64,000 nucleotides of DNA from Halomarina halobia (GTDB taxonomy: Archaea; Halobacteriota; Halobacteria; Halobacteriales; Haloarculaceae), in assembly GCF_029338575.1 (NCBI RefSeq), contig NZ_CP119992.1:1426001-1490000 (forward strand). Reading direction: 5' to 3'. The notes under the pieces were generated by a model that was not told where the DNA came from, made no database searches, and was given only the letters and a program-made list of their open reading frames with translations. Each line of letters opens with the position of its first letter. Within the stretch, counting starts at the first letter, position 1. Position numbers and translations under genes: made by a program. This document shows positions 1 to 8,830 of this stretch, piece by piece.

Positions 1-820
1 CCCAGGTGAAGGGCGCGTACACCGACTGGTGGCACTGACAGTAGACCTCGTCGGCGGCACCGAACTTCGCGCTGTCCTCGTAGGCCTTGAACGCCGGCAC
101 GCAGCAGAAGTGGGTACACTTGTCGAGCCACGCCATGAAGCCGTCCTCGGTGGTCGCGGCCTTGATGAACTCGCCGAGGGGGCCGCCCTCCTGACGCATC
201 TTGATGACCTCATCGCTGCGCACGACCTGCACGGGGATGGTTTCCGCCGCGTCGACGTCCTGGGAGCGCCACGTCGCCATCGCCGGCTTTCCGAGACCCG
301 GGCTGCCGACGCCGGTGTCGAAGTTCTCGTAGTCCTCGAAGTGCGATACGTTGAGCGGGTCGCCCTCCGAGAGCTCCTCGCTCTGCCATTCGTACGGCGA
401 GTCGGCCGCCGAGAGGAACGTGTTCTCCTGGTCGGCGGAGGGTTGGATGCCCGCGTACGTCTGCACGCCGCAGTACTGGAACCACTCCGAGGAGTACGTG
501 ACGCCGCCGAGGTCCGTCTCGGCGACCTCGAACGACTGTCCCGCCTCCTCGACGGTCTTGACCTCGGGCCAGAGGCCCTGGATGTCCCCGTTGTCGGCGA
601 TCTGTACGGGGATGACCGGCATCCCGCGCGGGGCGGGGCCGTCGGTGTTCTCGATGCCGACGAACTCGGTGATACCGCCGCCGGAACCGGTCGGTGCGGT
701 CGCCGTTCCGAGGGCGGCGGCCGCGCCGGTCCCGACGCCGGCGAGCACTCCCGCGCCGACGACGCCCTTCACGAAGCGTCGGCGGCCTGTCTCTGTCGGA
801 TATTTGTCGTCGTCTGCCAT
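1..820 (-). CDS. Rieske iron-sulfur protein of a cytochrome bc-type complex (3' end outside window)
   Basis: This is the membrane-anchored Rieske subunit that would pass electrons from quinol oxidation towards a blue copper acceptor. The ATG at 818-820 lies one base after the stop of the upstream gene. The N-terminus has a twin-arginine-like GRRRFVKG followed by a hydrophobic Ala/Gly-rich segment, as in Tat-inserted Rieske proteins. The first cluster-binding box reads CTHFC and the second begins CQCH just before the window edge, so both Cys-x-His pairs are visible. The C-terminus is cut off by the window. Haloarchaea usually place cytochrome b genes next in this operon. Family assignment is firm; the exact complex is inferred from context. 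Confidence 0.93.
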   Translation of the reverse strand, partial: MADDDKYPTETGRRRFVKGVVGAGVLAGVGTGAAAALGTATAPTGSGGGITEFVGIENTDGPAPRGMPVIPVQIADNGDIQGLWPEVKTVEEAGQSFEVAETDLGGVTYSSEWFQYCGVQTYAGIQPSADQENTFLSAADSPYEWQSEELSEGDPLNVSHFEDYENFDTGVGSPGLGKPAMATWRSQDVDAAETIPVQVVRSDEVIKMRQEGGPLGEFIKAATTEDGFMAWLDKCTHFCCVPAFKAYEDSAKFGAADEVYCQCHQSVYAPFTW

Positions 821-821
821 G

Positions 822-1208
822 TTATCGCTTGTAGTAGGGGTAGACTGCGCGCTTTACGTTCTCCCACGCGTCGCCGCCGAACTCGACGCCGTGGACGTCC
901 TCCTCGCGGACGTAGAGGTCCTCCCACTTGCGCCGGCGCTTCTTCACGATCATCACGTCCGGCAGGAACTCCTTGCGGTACAGCAGGAGGATGAACGCGA
1001 GGTCGACGAAGATGAGCGCGAGCAGGCCGCCGAGGTACATGTTCCCGAACGGATCGAGACCCCAGCCCGTGGCGAGGCCGTAGGTGAACACCCCGACGAA
1101 CACCACCTCGATGATGGTGAGCAACACGATGGCGATGGCGGCCGTCGTGCTCTCGCGGGCCGGTTCGTAGCGGTGGATGTCTCCGTAGCTGTTGTTTCCG
1201 GAACTCAT
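822..1208 (-). CDS. Conserved haloarchaeal membrane protein of the bc-complex operon (DUF7318-like)
   Basis: A 128-residue protein with two predicted membrane helices (about residues 23-48 and 58-76) and a charged cytoplasmic tail rich in Lys/Arg. Its ATG overlaps the halocyanin stop as ATGA, and it ends one base before the Rieske start, so the three genes are very probably one translationally coupled operon. The family is known to me only from haloarchaea beside Rieske and halocyanin genes; a structural or assembly role in the respiratory complex is inference. The DUF number is from memory. Confidence 0.85.
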   Translation of the reverse strand: MSSGNNSYGDIHRYEPARESTTAAIAIVLLTIIEVVFVGVFTYGLATGWGLDPFGNMYLGGLLALIFVDLAFILLLYRKEFLPDVMIVKKRRRKWEDLYVREEDVHGVEFGGDAWENVKRAVYPYYKR

Positions 1209-1966
1209 CAGTTACCACCCTTCGTGTTGGGACTCTCGCCGTACTTCAGGAGGTAGAACGTGAAGATGAGCGACGAGATCATCATCATGATGGTCGCGAT
1301 GCCGACGAAGTGGGGCTGGAACGGGACGCCCATCTCGTGGGGGTCGGCCGGTTCGGCGGCCGCCGCCGCGGCCGACGCTCGCGGTACGTCCTCGCCGATG
1401 GCGATGGCGCCCTTCATGCCCTGGCCGGCGTGGGGATCGCACTGGTAGGTGACGATGGGGCCGCCTTCAGCGGTCCACTCGAAGGTGCCCGACGACTGGA
1501 TGTCCGAGGAGAAGTCACCCCCCTCCTGGGCCGCGACGTTGTGGCTCCCACCCTCGCCGGTCCACTCCCAGATGATCGTCGCGCCCTCGTCGACGTGAAC
1601 GGCGACGGGCTCGAACGCTAGACCGCCCTCACCCGCGCCCACTTGCACGGTCACCTCGCTCTCACCGCGCGCGTCCTGGGTCCCACCTTCCGACCAGCCG
1701 TTGGCGTCGTCGAGCCACCCGCCGTAGTCGATCGGCCCGCTCCCGCCACCGCCACCACCACCGCCCGACTCGTTGCCACCACCAGTCTCGTTCCCGCCGG
1801 TAGCGTTTCCACCGCCGGTCTCGTTGCCGCCGGTGGCGTTCCCTCCGGTGGCGTTACCGCCGCCGGTGGTGTTGTTCCCGCCGTCCTGGGCGGCGGCTGA
1901 CCCGGCGGCAGCCGTGACGGCACCGGCTGTACCCCCGGCCGTCATGAGAAATTCCCGTCTATTCAT
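1208..1966 (-). CDS. Halocyanin-type blue copper protein, membrane anchored
   Basis: A 252-residue electron carrier. I chose the ATG at 1964-1966 (MNRREFLMTAGG) over a GTG four codons upstream because it directly precedes the twin-arginine signal. Residues about 35-80 form a low-complexity Asn-Gly-Thr/Glu linker. The plastocyanin-like domain follows, with an SHNV histidine, a late YQCDPHAGQGMKG motif giving the Cys, His and Met copper ligands, and the usual beta-sandwich spacing. A C-terminal membrane helix (about 215-240) replaces or supplements the lipid anchor of other halocyanins. First gene of the operon with the DUF7318-like and Rieske genes, so it probably accepts electrons from that complex. 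Confidence 0.93.
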   Translation of the reverse strand: MNRREFLMTAGGTAGAVTAAAGSAAAQDGGNNTTGGGNATGGNATGGNETGGGNATGGNETGGGNESGGGGGGGGSGPIDYGGWLDDANGWSEGGTQDARGESEVTVQVGAGEGGLAFEPVAVHVDEGATIIWEWTGEGGSHNVAAQEGGDFSSDIQSSGTFEWTAEGGPIVTYQCDPHAGQGMKGAIAIGEDVPRASAAAAAAEPADPHEMGVPFQPHFVGIATIMMMISSLIFTFYLLKYGESPNTKGGN

Positions 1967-2033
1967 GCACAATCTCACTCCGAACCGGGTTCGTATAAAC
2001 CCACCGAACGTGTCGAGAGGGACGCTCGTGCCC

Positions 2034-2882
2034 TTACGCGGCGTTCTCGCCGGACTCAGTGTCCGAGCGTTCGTCGGTGGGGTCGGGACGCCCGCCGCGC
2101 TCGATCTCGTCGACGAACGCGGGGCGTTCGTCCGCGTCCATCCCGATCGCCCGCAGGCGGTTTCGGTACTCCTCGGCGCGGAAGCGATCCGACAGACGGG
2201 CGTTCGCCACGAGCAGGAACAGCAGACCGCCGATGACGAGGAAGCCGAGCCCCACCGTCACGCCGAGGAGCACGTCGACCCCGAACAGCGGCACGGCGGC
2301 GAACATGAACAGCCCCACCAGGAGCTGGACGCCGCCGACGATCTGGAGCATTCGGTTGCCGAGTTCGCCGCTCCCCTCGGGCACCTCGAGCGGCCCGGGG
2401 AGGGTCTCCCCGTCGGGCGGTTCGGCCACCTCGTAGTCGTCCATCGAGCAGAGCGCGACCGTCGGCTTCACGTCGCGCAGGACGGTGCCCATCCCCTCGA
2501 CGCTCCCGTCCAGGGAGACGACCGCGTAGCCCTCGTCGGAGTAGGCGACGACGCGGTCGGGGTCGGAGAAACGCTCGACGCGCGCGAACACGTCGCGGTC
2601 GGCGACGCGGTTCTTCAGGTCCGCCTCGACGCGGTCGAGCAGTTCGGGACCCGTGATCCACGTCTCGGGGTCGAAGACCGCCTCCCACTCCTCCGGCGAC
2701 ATGCGCGCCATGTCCTCGGGGCCGAAGTCGTCGAAGTCGTACCGCTCTTCGACCTGCGCGCGGAGCTCGTCGATCGAGAGGTCGTCGTCGGTCGTCCCGC
2801 CCGCCGTCGACTCGGAGACGCCCCCCTCGGCGTCCGCCGCGCCCTCGTCGGATTCGCCGGCCGACGACCGGGAGTCAACCAT
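2034..2882 (-). CDS. Conserved haloarchaeal membrane protein (DUF7319-like)
   Basis: A 282-residue protein. The start at 2880-2882 (MVDSRSSAG) is the only Met before the acidic, low-complexity N-terminus. Residues about 50-180 are soluble and include the motif SPEEWEAVFDPETWITGPEL; two adjacent membrane helices follow (about 187-240), then an acidic tail. It reads in the same direction as the halocyanin operon and ends 68 bases upstream of it, a synteny I recall from other haloarchaea, so it may belong to the respiratory cluster. No enzymatic motif is visible. The DUF number is from memory. Confidence 0.8.
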   Translation of the reverse strand: MVDSRSSAGESDEGAADAEGGVSESTAGGTTDDDLSIDELRAQVEERYDFDDFGPEDMARMSPEEWEAVFDPETWITGPELLDRVEADLKNRVADRDVFARVERFSDPDRVVAYSDEGYAVVSLDGSVEGMGTVLRDVKPTVALCSMDDYEVAEPPDGETLPGPLEVPEGSGELGNRMLQIVGGVQLLVGLFMFAAVPLFGVDVLLGVTVGLGFLVIGGLLFLLVANARLSDRFRAEEYRNRLRAIGMDADERPAFVDEIERGGRPDPTDERSDTESGENAA

Positions 2883-2993
2883 GCCCGAGGATAGGGTCGG
2901 GCGTCGTATAGACGTTCCGACGACGCGTCGGTCGAGCGCGGCGTTCGACGGCGTTTTCGTCACCCTGATGCGTTCGCCCGTCGAACTCCGAGT

Positions 2994-3485
2994 ATGTTCG
3001 GCCTCGGCGAGACGGCGATCGCGACCATCGTCGCCGTCTCGGTCACGCTGAGCTTTCCGCTGTTCCTCTACGGCGCGTGGATCATGATCGACGCCGAGGC
3101 GGTGACGTGGGGCGTCCTCGTCCACCACCTGAAGTTCATCCTCACCGGCCTCACGCTCACCACGGTGCCGCTCCTCGGCTGGATGGCCCCCCGCTTTCTC
3201 GAGCAGCTGAACGGCTTCGCCGCGCTCCACGCCTTCCTCGGTCTGCAGGCGTACGCGATGCTCGCCTTCGGCGCGACGGGCATCGTCCGGGTCTTCCGCG
3301 CGAAGTGGCGGCACAACCTCTATCACGACTACGACGAGGACGTACTGCTCGACGAGATCGGCGACGAGAACATGCGCTTCTGGCGGCGGCGCATTCGCAT
3401 CGGCGTCTTCGGCTACGTCTTCTTCTGGCTGCTCGCCTACGTCGTCGGCATGGCGCGCTACCTCACCAAGTACGGGATCGTCTAG
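2994..3485 (+). CDS. Conserved haloarchaeal four-helix membrane protein (DUF7321-like)
   Basis: A 163-residue protein with four predicted membrane helices at about 8-30, 46-66, 78-98 and 138-158. Histidines near helix ends (VHHLKF before helix 2, ALHAFLGLQAY in helix 3) resemble axial haem ligands of small membrane cytochromes, but this is only suggestive. It is divergent from the DUF7319-like gene with 111 bases between the starts, and its stop overlaps the stop of the convergent endonuclease III gene. A respiratory link is inferred from the neighbours. Confidence 0.8.
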   Translation: MFGLGETAIATIVAVSVTLSFPLFLYGAWIMIDAEAVTWGVLVHHLKFILTGLTLTTVPLLGWMAPRFLEQLNGFAALHAFLGLQAYAMLAFGATGIVRVFRAKWRHNLYHDYDEDVLLDEIGDENMRFWRRRIRIGVFGYVFFWLLAYVVGMARYLTKYGIV

Positions 3486-4168
3486 CTCCAGGGTTCGCCG
3501 CTCGCCAGGTCGATCTCGTGGTCGAGCTTCGAGGACGGACAGATCGTCTCGAGGACGCAGTCGGCGCAGTCGGGGTTCCGCGCGGTGCACGTCGCCCGCC
3601 CGTGGCTGATCATCAGGTGCGTGTACTGCTGCCAGTCCGTCTCGGGGACGATCGGCATGAGGTCGCGCTCGATCCGCTCGGGGGTCTCCTCCTCGGTGAT
3701 GGCGAGGCGGCGCGAGAGCCGCCGGACGTGCGTGTCGACGACGATCCCCTCGACGGTGTCGTGGCCGTGCTGGAGGACGACGTTCGCCGTCTTCCGGCCC
3801 ACGCCCATCAGGTCCGTCAGCTCCTCCATCGTGTCCGGGATCTCCCCGCCGTGCTCCTCGACGATCGTGTTCGCGGCGCTCTTGAGCCACGTCGCCTTGT
3901 TGTAGTGGTACGTGATCGAACTGATGTCCTCGTCGAGTTCGTCCACGTCGGCGTTCGCGTAGTCCTCGGGGGTCCGGTACTTCTCGAAGAGATCGGCCGT
4001 GACCTGATTGACGCGCTCGTCGGTGCACTGCGCGGAGAGCACGACCGCGACGAGCAGTTCGAGGCGGTTGGTGAAGTCGAGCGAGATAGTGGAGTCGGGG
4101 TACTCCTCGTAGAGTCGCTCAAGGACCTCCTCGACCTGCTTCTCACGCGTCGGCAGTGGCGTGCCCAT
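3482..4168 (-). CDS. nth: Endonuclease III (DNA glycosylase/AP lyase)
   Basis: This is a base excision repair enzyme that removes oxidised pyrimidines and cleaves the abasic site. The 228-residue length is typical. The helix-hairpin-helix LMGVGRKTANVVL supplies the catalytic lysine, and the downstream VDTHVRRLSRRL supplies the catalytic aspartate. Near the C-terminus four cysteines are spaced C-x6-C-x2-C-x5-C, the [4Fe-4S] loop of the family. The start is the first ATG, and the stop overlaps the convergent upstream neighbour. Confidence 0.96.
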   Translation of the reverse strand: MGTPLPTREKQVEEVLERLYEEYPDSTISLDFTNRLELLVAVVLSAQCTDERVNQVTADLFEKYRTPEDYANADVDELDEDISSITYHYNKATWLKSAANTIVEEHGGEIPDTMEELTDLMGVGRKTANVVLQHGHDTVEGIVVDTHVRRLSRRLAITEEETPERIERDLMPIVPETDWQQYTHLMISHGRATCTARNPDCADCVLETICPSSKLDHEIDLASGEPWS

Positions 4169-4242
4169 GCGTGATCCCCGGACGGGTGGGACTTCCCGGT
4201 GTCGCCTTCGATCTCCGCGCCGCGTTGCCCTCCGCCCGCAAA

Positions 4243-4250
4243 CTTATAAC
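4243..4250 (+). promoter_or_regulatory. TATA box of the gene starting at 4272
   Basis: The sequence CTTATAAC stands out in G+C-rich surroundings and its centre is about 25 bases before the ATG at 4272. That spacing predicts a leaderless or nearly leaderless transcript, the common haloarchaeal arrangement. Confidence 0.6.
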
Positions 4251-4271
4251 ACTTCGTGACTGTCCTGCGGT

Positions 4272-4844
4272 ATGGCACCGCCGCTCCGCTCACACGCCGT
4301 CGTCTCGCCGGAGCCGGGAACGGCGTGGCTCGCGGTCTGGTTCTCGCTCCTGTACGCCGTCGTCGACCGCGCCGCCGGAGCCGTCGGCGGCGCGATCCGC
4401 TCGTTCGCCCCGGGGTTCGACGCCGCGCAGCTCTCGACGGCGCTGGCCGGGCTGCTCTGGGTCGCGTTCCTGACCGTCGTCGGCGTCGGGGTCGTCCGGC
4501 AGTACCGCGCCAACCCGCGGGCCTTCGGCGACCGTGACGTCCTCCGGGCGTTCCTCGACGCGCACCGCCCCGAGCGTGAGCGCCACGCCCTCGCGCTCGC
4601 CGCGGCGCTCGTCGGCGGAGCCGTCGTCGCCGTCGCTCGCGACCCCTTCTTCGCCGCGCTCGACGGGACGAGCCGGGGGCTCGTCGCGCTCGTCGAGACC
4701 GGTACGCTCGCGCCGTTCTCGTGGACGAGCCTCGTCGGCGGGGTGGTCTTCCTCGGCGGGTTCGCGCTGTTCGCCTACGGCGTGGATCGCGCGATGACCG
4801 GCGCACACCGGGAGCTGCTCTTCCAGTATCACAGCCGGCGATAG
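4272..4844 (+). CDS. Hypothetical membrane protein
   Basis: A 190-residue protein with predicted membrane helices at about 18-35, 57-76, 106-122 and 150-172. I do not recognise the family. A good TATA box just upstream and codon use matching the genome support it as real. It sits alone between convergent nth and acyl-CoA dehydrogenase genes. No ligand-binding or catalytic motif is visible. Confidence 0.75.
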   Translation: MAPPLRSHAVVSPEPGTAWLAVWFSLLYAVVDRAAGAVGGAIRSFAPGFDAAQLSTALAGLLWVAFLTVVGVGVVRQYRANPRAFGDRDVLRAFLDAHRPERERHALALAAALVGGAVVAVARDPFFAALDGTSRGLVALVETGTLAPFSWTSLVGGVVFLGGFALFAYGVDRAMTGAHRELLFQYHSRR

Positions 4845-4958
4845 GCCGCGCGTCGGAAGGAGGAGGTGAAGGCGAAGGTGGAGATGGAGACGGGGACGGA
4901 AGACGGGGGCCGCGAACGCGACGAGGACGGGGAGACGGTGGACGTGATCGGCACCTCC

Positions 4959-6101
4959 TCAGAGCCCGAGTTCGCGTCCGAGTACGAGCCGCTGGATCTC
5001 GCTGGTCCCCTCGCCGATCTCCATGAGCTTCGCGTCGCGGTAGAACCGCTGGGGCGCGAAGTCGGTCGTGTAGCCGTAGCCGCCGAGCACCTGCACGGCG
5101 TCCTCGGCCACCTCGCGGGCCGCCACGCTCGCGTCGTACTTCGCCAGCGCGGAGGCGCGGGTGACGTCCTCGCCCTCGTCGTACAGGACCGCCGCCTTGT
5201 GCGTAAGCAGGCGCGCGCGCTCGATCTTCCGGTCCATCTCGACGAGCATGTCGCGGACGGCGTCGAACTGTCCGATGGGCTTGCCGAACTGCTCGCGCTC
5301 CTTGGCGTACTCGAGGGCGGCCTCGAACGCGCCCTGGGCCAGCCCAGTCGAGAGCGCCGCGATGGAGATGCGGCCGCCGTCGAGCGTCTTCATCGTCTGC
5401 TCCCACCCCTCGCCCTCCCCGCCGAGCAGGCGCTCGGCGGGGATTCGGCAGTCGGTGAACTTGATCTCGCAGGTCGGCGAGGCATTGAGTCCCATCTTGT
5501 CCCACTCGGTGACGACCTCGAACCCGTCGTCGTTTCGCGGATCGACGACGAACGTCGAGATGCCGTCGTAGCCCGCCCCGGGGTCGGTGACGGCCTTCAC
5601 GAGGACGGACCCGGCGACGCTCGCGTTCGTGATGAACTGCTTCGTCCCGTCGACGACGTACTCGTCGCCGTCACGCTCGGCGGTCGTGGTCATGTTGCTC
5701 GCGTCGGAGCCGGAGCCGGGTTCGGTGAGCGCCCACGCGCCGACGTACTCGCCGGTCGCGAGCGGGGTGAGCCAGCGCTCCCGCTGCTCGTCCGTGCCGA
5801 ACAACTCGATGGGTTTCGTCGCGAGGCTCGTGTGCGCGGCGTATGAGAGGCCGATGGAGCCGGAGACGCGCCCCAGTTCCTCGGTGACGAGCGCGTACAT
5901 GAGCTGATCGCCGCCGAGGCCGCCGTACTCCTCGGAGACGGGGACCCCCATCATGTCGAGGTCGGCCAGCGCCTCGAAGATCTCCTCGGGGAAACGGTGC
6001 GCCTCCTCTAGATCCCACGCGACAGGCTCGATCTCCTCCTCGCAGAACTCGCGAACCGTGTCGCGGATCATCCGATGCTCGGCGGGCAGGCTGAAATCCA
6101 T
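4959..6101 (-). CDS. Acyl-CoA dehydrogenase
   Basis: A 380-residue FAD enzyme that introduces the alpha-beta double bond in an acyl-CoA. All three domains are present: N-terminal helical (HRMIRDTVREF), the central beta domain with ALTEPGSGSDA and the flavin motif FITNAS, and the C-terminal helical domain. The C-terminus carries VLGGYGYTTDF and MEIGEGTSEIQR; the Glu of EGT is the usual catalytic base of short/branched-chain enzymes. No electron-transfer flavoprotein genes are adjacent, so the specific substrate cannot be called. Confidence 0.95.
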   Translation of the reverse strand: MDFSLPAEHRMIRDTVREFCEEEIEPVAWDLEEAHRFPEEIFEALADLDMMGVPVSEEYGGLGGDQLMYALVTEELGRVSGSIGLSYAAHTSLATKPIELFGTDEQRERWLTPLATGEYVGAWALTEPGSGSDASNMTTTAERDGDEYVVDGTKQFITNASVAGSVLVKAVTDPGAGYDGISTFVVDPRNDDGFEVVTEWDKMGLNASPTCEIKFTDCRIPAERLLGGEGEGWEQTMKTLDGGRISIAALSTGLAQGAFEAALEYAKEREQFGKPIGQFDAVRDMLVEMDRKIERARLLTHKAAVLYDEGEDVTRASALAKYDASVAAREVAEDAVQVLGGYGYTTDFAPQRFYRDAKLMEIGEGTSEIQRLVLGRELGL

Positions 6102-6185
6102 GCGTCGAATCGCGTGTCAGCGCTGATAAACGCTCCGGCAAGTGTTGCCCGACGACGCCGCGGTCGCGGCGGATCGAGAACGTGG

Positions 6186-7724
6186 TCAGCGGGCGGACAA
6201 CCGCTCGAAGTACCGCGCGAGCGCGTCGACGTCGATCCCGAGTTCGCCCTCCAGGAACTCCACCAGGCCGTCGGGAGCCTCCGAGTTCCCGGACCGATCC
6301 GGCCCCTCGGGTGCGGACCCGTTGGAACCACCGGACCCGTTCGATCCATCCGAACCGCCGGAGCCGTTCGACCTGTCGGAGCCGTTGGAGCTGTCAGAGC
6401 CGCCAGAACCGTCGGAGTCGTTCGAACCGCCGGAACCGCCGGAACCGCCCGAGGACCGCTCCACCTCGAAGAGGTTTCCGTGTGTGAGGGTGGTCCAGCC
6501 GAGGAGGCGCTCGTCGCGGACGGGCCGGCCCTTCGAGTCGATCGCGTCCTGATGTTGCTCGACGTACGTCGGCTCGTTCTTGATCTCGCTGCCCCGGGAC
6601 GTGATCACGTCGAGGTAGTCGTCCTCCTGCCAGTACGAGTACGCCAGCTCGTACGCCGACGCCCCCTCCTCGCGCTCGCGGGCCGTGAAGCCCCGCGCCT
6701 CGCCGTACTGTTCGTCGAACGTCTGGGGATCGAGGACGTACTCGACGTAGCCGTCGAACATGAGCTTGATCGCGGACCCGCCGTACTTCTCGTGGCCGTA
6801 GAGGTCATCGCCGTTGTGCCGACCCAACTCGGCGGCGGTGACGAACGCCTTCAGCGCGTACATCGAGTAGGAGAGCCCCTCGGAGCGCTCGATTTCGTTC
6901 TGGAGGAGCCCGTCTTCGCGCAGCTGGGAGAACGCGTCCGCGCGCAGGCGGTCGAACGCCGCGCTGCGGGCGTCCGTGTCGCCGATGTAGACCGCGCCGG
7001 CGGCGTGACAGACCTCGCGCCAGACGAAGACGTTCTGGATCCAGTCGGGCGTGCCGGTCGGGAGCGTCGCGAGGAAGTCGGCGGTCCACGCTTCGAGGTC
7101 GGCCTGCGAGCCGACGTCCCCACGCTGCCACGCGGGATGGTCGCGGACGAGTTCGGCACCGTACCACATCTTCGGGATAGTGATGTAGAGTTCGATCCCG
7201 TCGGTCTTCTCCGGACGCATCCGCGTGCTCGGATTCAGGAACCAGTGATCGAGGAACTCGACGGCCTGCCGGGCGTACTTGTCCTCGCCGGTGAGCTGGT
7301 AGGCCAGGCCCAGATCGCGGATCCGGTCGCCCATCTCGATCGCCGCCGTGTAGTCGCTACGCGCGCCCGACCCCGGGTCGCCGCTCGCGAAGGTGTTGCT
7401 GCCGTCGTTGTCCGTGACGCTGCGCGGACTCGCCTCCAGCGATTCGTCGGCGTCGGCGATGAACTCGGCGTAGGCGCTCGCCCAGGGCTCTGCGCCCGCG
7501 TCGACCTGCGCCTTCACCGCCGCCAGCTCGTCCAGGTGGACGAACAGCGCCGGACGGCTCTCGCCCGTCGGGAGCGTCGTTGAGGATTGCTGGGCGGTGG
7601 CGCTCGACATCGCCGTCGCGCCGAGAGTCGTGCCCACGGCCGCGACGGCCGCGGACTTCAGATACTGTCGCCTGCTGAACGAGGAACGCTGTTCTTTGAG
7701 TTCTTCCATACTCAAATCGCCCAT
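6186..7724 (-). CDS. Tat-exported alginate-lyase-family polysaccharide lyase
   Basis: A 512-residue secreted protein. The N-terminus contains FSRRQYLKSAAVAAVG, a twin-arginine signal. The all-alpha lyase domain (about 50-400) has the family pattern FLDHWFLNPSTRMRP followed by GIELYITIP, and later RSEGLSYSMYALKAF. Residues about 420-480 are an extended Gly/Ser/Asn/Asp linker encoded by degenerate short repeats, followed by a short conserved-looking tail (LVEFLEGELGIDVDAL). I chose ATG 7724 because GGGGAG lies 8 bases before it; ATG 7709 is an alternative. Substrate is unproven, since the family includes alginate and related uronate lyases. Confidence 0.85.
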   Translation of the reverse strand: MGDLSMEELKEQRSSFSRRQYLKSAAVAAVGTTLGATAMSSATAQQSSTTLPTGESRPALFVHLDELAAVKAQVDAGAEPWASAYAEFIADADESLEASPRSVTDNDGSNTFASGDPGSGARSDYTAAIEMGDRIRDLGLAYQLTGEDKYARQAVEFLDHWFLNPSTRMRPEKTDGIELYITIPKMWYGAELVRDHPAWQRGDVGSQADLEAWTADFLATLPTGTPDWIQNVFVWREVCHAAGAVYIGDTDARSAAFDRLRADAFSQLREDGLLQNEIERSEGLSYSMYALKAFVTAAELGRHNGDDLYGHEKYGGSAIKLMFDGYVEYVLDPQTFDEQYGEARGFTAREREEGASAYELAYSYWQEDDYLDVITSRGSEIKNEPTYVEQHQDAIDSKGRPVRDERLLGWTTLTHGNLFEVERSSGGSGGSGGSNDSDGSGGSDSSNGSDRSNGSGGSDGSNGSGGSNGSAPEGPDRSGNSEAPDGLVEFLEGELGIDVDALARYFERLSAR

Positions 7725-7769
7725 CCATGTCTCCCCATGTATTTCTTTCGCAGGTTAATTTGTTATTAT

Positions 7770-7782
7770 AATTTTAGTCCAG
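7770..7782 (-). promoter_or_regulatory. AT-rich TATA region of the lyase gene
   Basis: On the minus strand the sequence reads AAATTATAATAAC about 50 bases before the ATG at 7724, leaving room for a leader of about 25 bases that contains the Shine-Dalgarno-like GGGGAG. This is one of the most A+T-rich spots in the first 19 kb. Confidence 0.5.
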
Positions 7783-7940
7783 TCATAACTTAAACTTTCT
7801 AAGGTTAGTATCCTCCTTCGGACGGTATCGGGCGGTGAACGGTACCGCTAACGGAAGGGTCCGGCGGACGGTGTTCCGGCGATACGTCGGGGTACACCGC
7901 GGGCAACACACTCATACGTAGCGCTCGTCTCGTATCGTAC

Positions 7941-8747
7941 ATGGCCTTCCGTCGGTTGTTGAAGGGGACTATCGAGTGGGAGCGCCTGGAGGGGGTGATG
8001 GTCGAGGTGGCGCGCCGGTACGGTCGGGACGAGGTTCGAGTGGAGTTCCTCGAGGCCGACAACTGGCTGTCGACGCCGTGCGTGGTCGACGAGCGGTGGT
8101 TCGTGAAGGTCATCTCCGGGCAGCACTCGCTGTTGCACGCCCTCCTGACGACGGGACGGAACCTCGGCGCGTTCTCGAGCGGCCGGACGGGGTTCTTCGA
8201 GCACGTCGAGGACCCGTTGGAGATGGCCGAACTCGAACTGGACGCGACCCGGCGGATGCGCGAGCTGGGCGTGAACGTCCCCGAACCGATCGAGGCGTTC
8301 GAACACGACGGCCTCGGCGTGCTCGTCGTCGAGTACCTCCCGGCGTTCCGGACGTTCGACGAACTCGACGCCGACGACGTCGTCCGGTACGCGCCCGACC
8401 TGTTCGGGTCGCTCGCCCGCGTCCACGAGGCGGGCCTCGCCCACGGCGACCTCCGCGCCGAGAACGTCCTCGTCGCCGACGACCGCCTGTTTCTCATCGA
8501 CGCCACGAGCGTCCGCGAGGGGGCCGTAGAGCAGGCCCGGGCGTACGACGTGGCCTGCGCGCTCGCCGCACTCGCGCCGCTCATCGGGGGGCGCGCCGCC
8601 GTCGACGCCGCCCGGGAGCACTACCCGATCGAGGTCCTCCTCGCCGCCCGCGACTTCCTCGACTTCGTCAACATCCGCCCGGACCACGACTTCGACGCGG
8701 CCAACGTGAAAGGCGAGATCGAGAAGGACGCCGGCGTGGACGTCTAG
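7941..8747 (+). CDS. RIO-type/serine-threonine protein kinase-like protein
   Basis: A 268-residue protein with a compact kinase fold. HGDLRAENVLV is the catalytic loop with the catalytic Asp, and LFLIDATS carries the metal-binding Asp in place of DFG, as in RIO and aminoglycoside-type kinases. A lysine in WFVKVISG is the likely ATP-anchoring residue, and VVEYLPAFRTF looks like the hinge. The N-terminal 50 residues are not recognisable. Related haloarchaeal proteins are annotated as RIO1-family regulatory kinases. Substrate unknown. It stands alone. Confidence 0.82.
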   Translation: MAFRRLLKGTIEWERLEGVMVEVARRYGRDEVRVEFLEADNWLSTPCVVDERWFVKVISGQHSLLHALLTTGRNLGAFSSGRTGFFEHVEDPLEMAELELDATRRMRELGVNVPEPIEAFEHDGLGVLVVEYLPAFRTFDELDADDVVRYAPDLFGSLARVHEAGLAHGDLRAENVLVADDRLFLIDATSVREGAVEQARAYDVACALAALAPLIGGRAAVDAAREHYPIEVLLAARDFLDFVNIRPDHDFDAANVKGEIEKDAGVDV

Positions 8748-8830
8748 ACGAGGTGGCGATCGAGGGGAGGGGGAAGGGGACCCCACGGGCCGTCTGCGAG
8801 GGCGGCCCGATAACTGTTCCGGAGGTGCCC

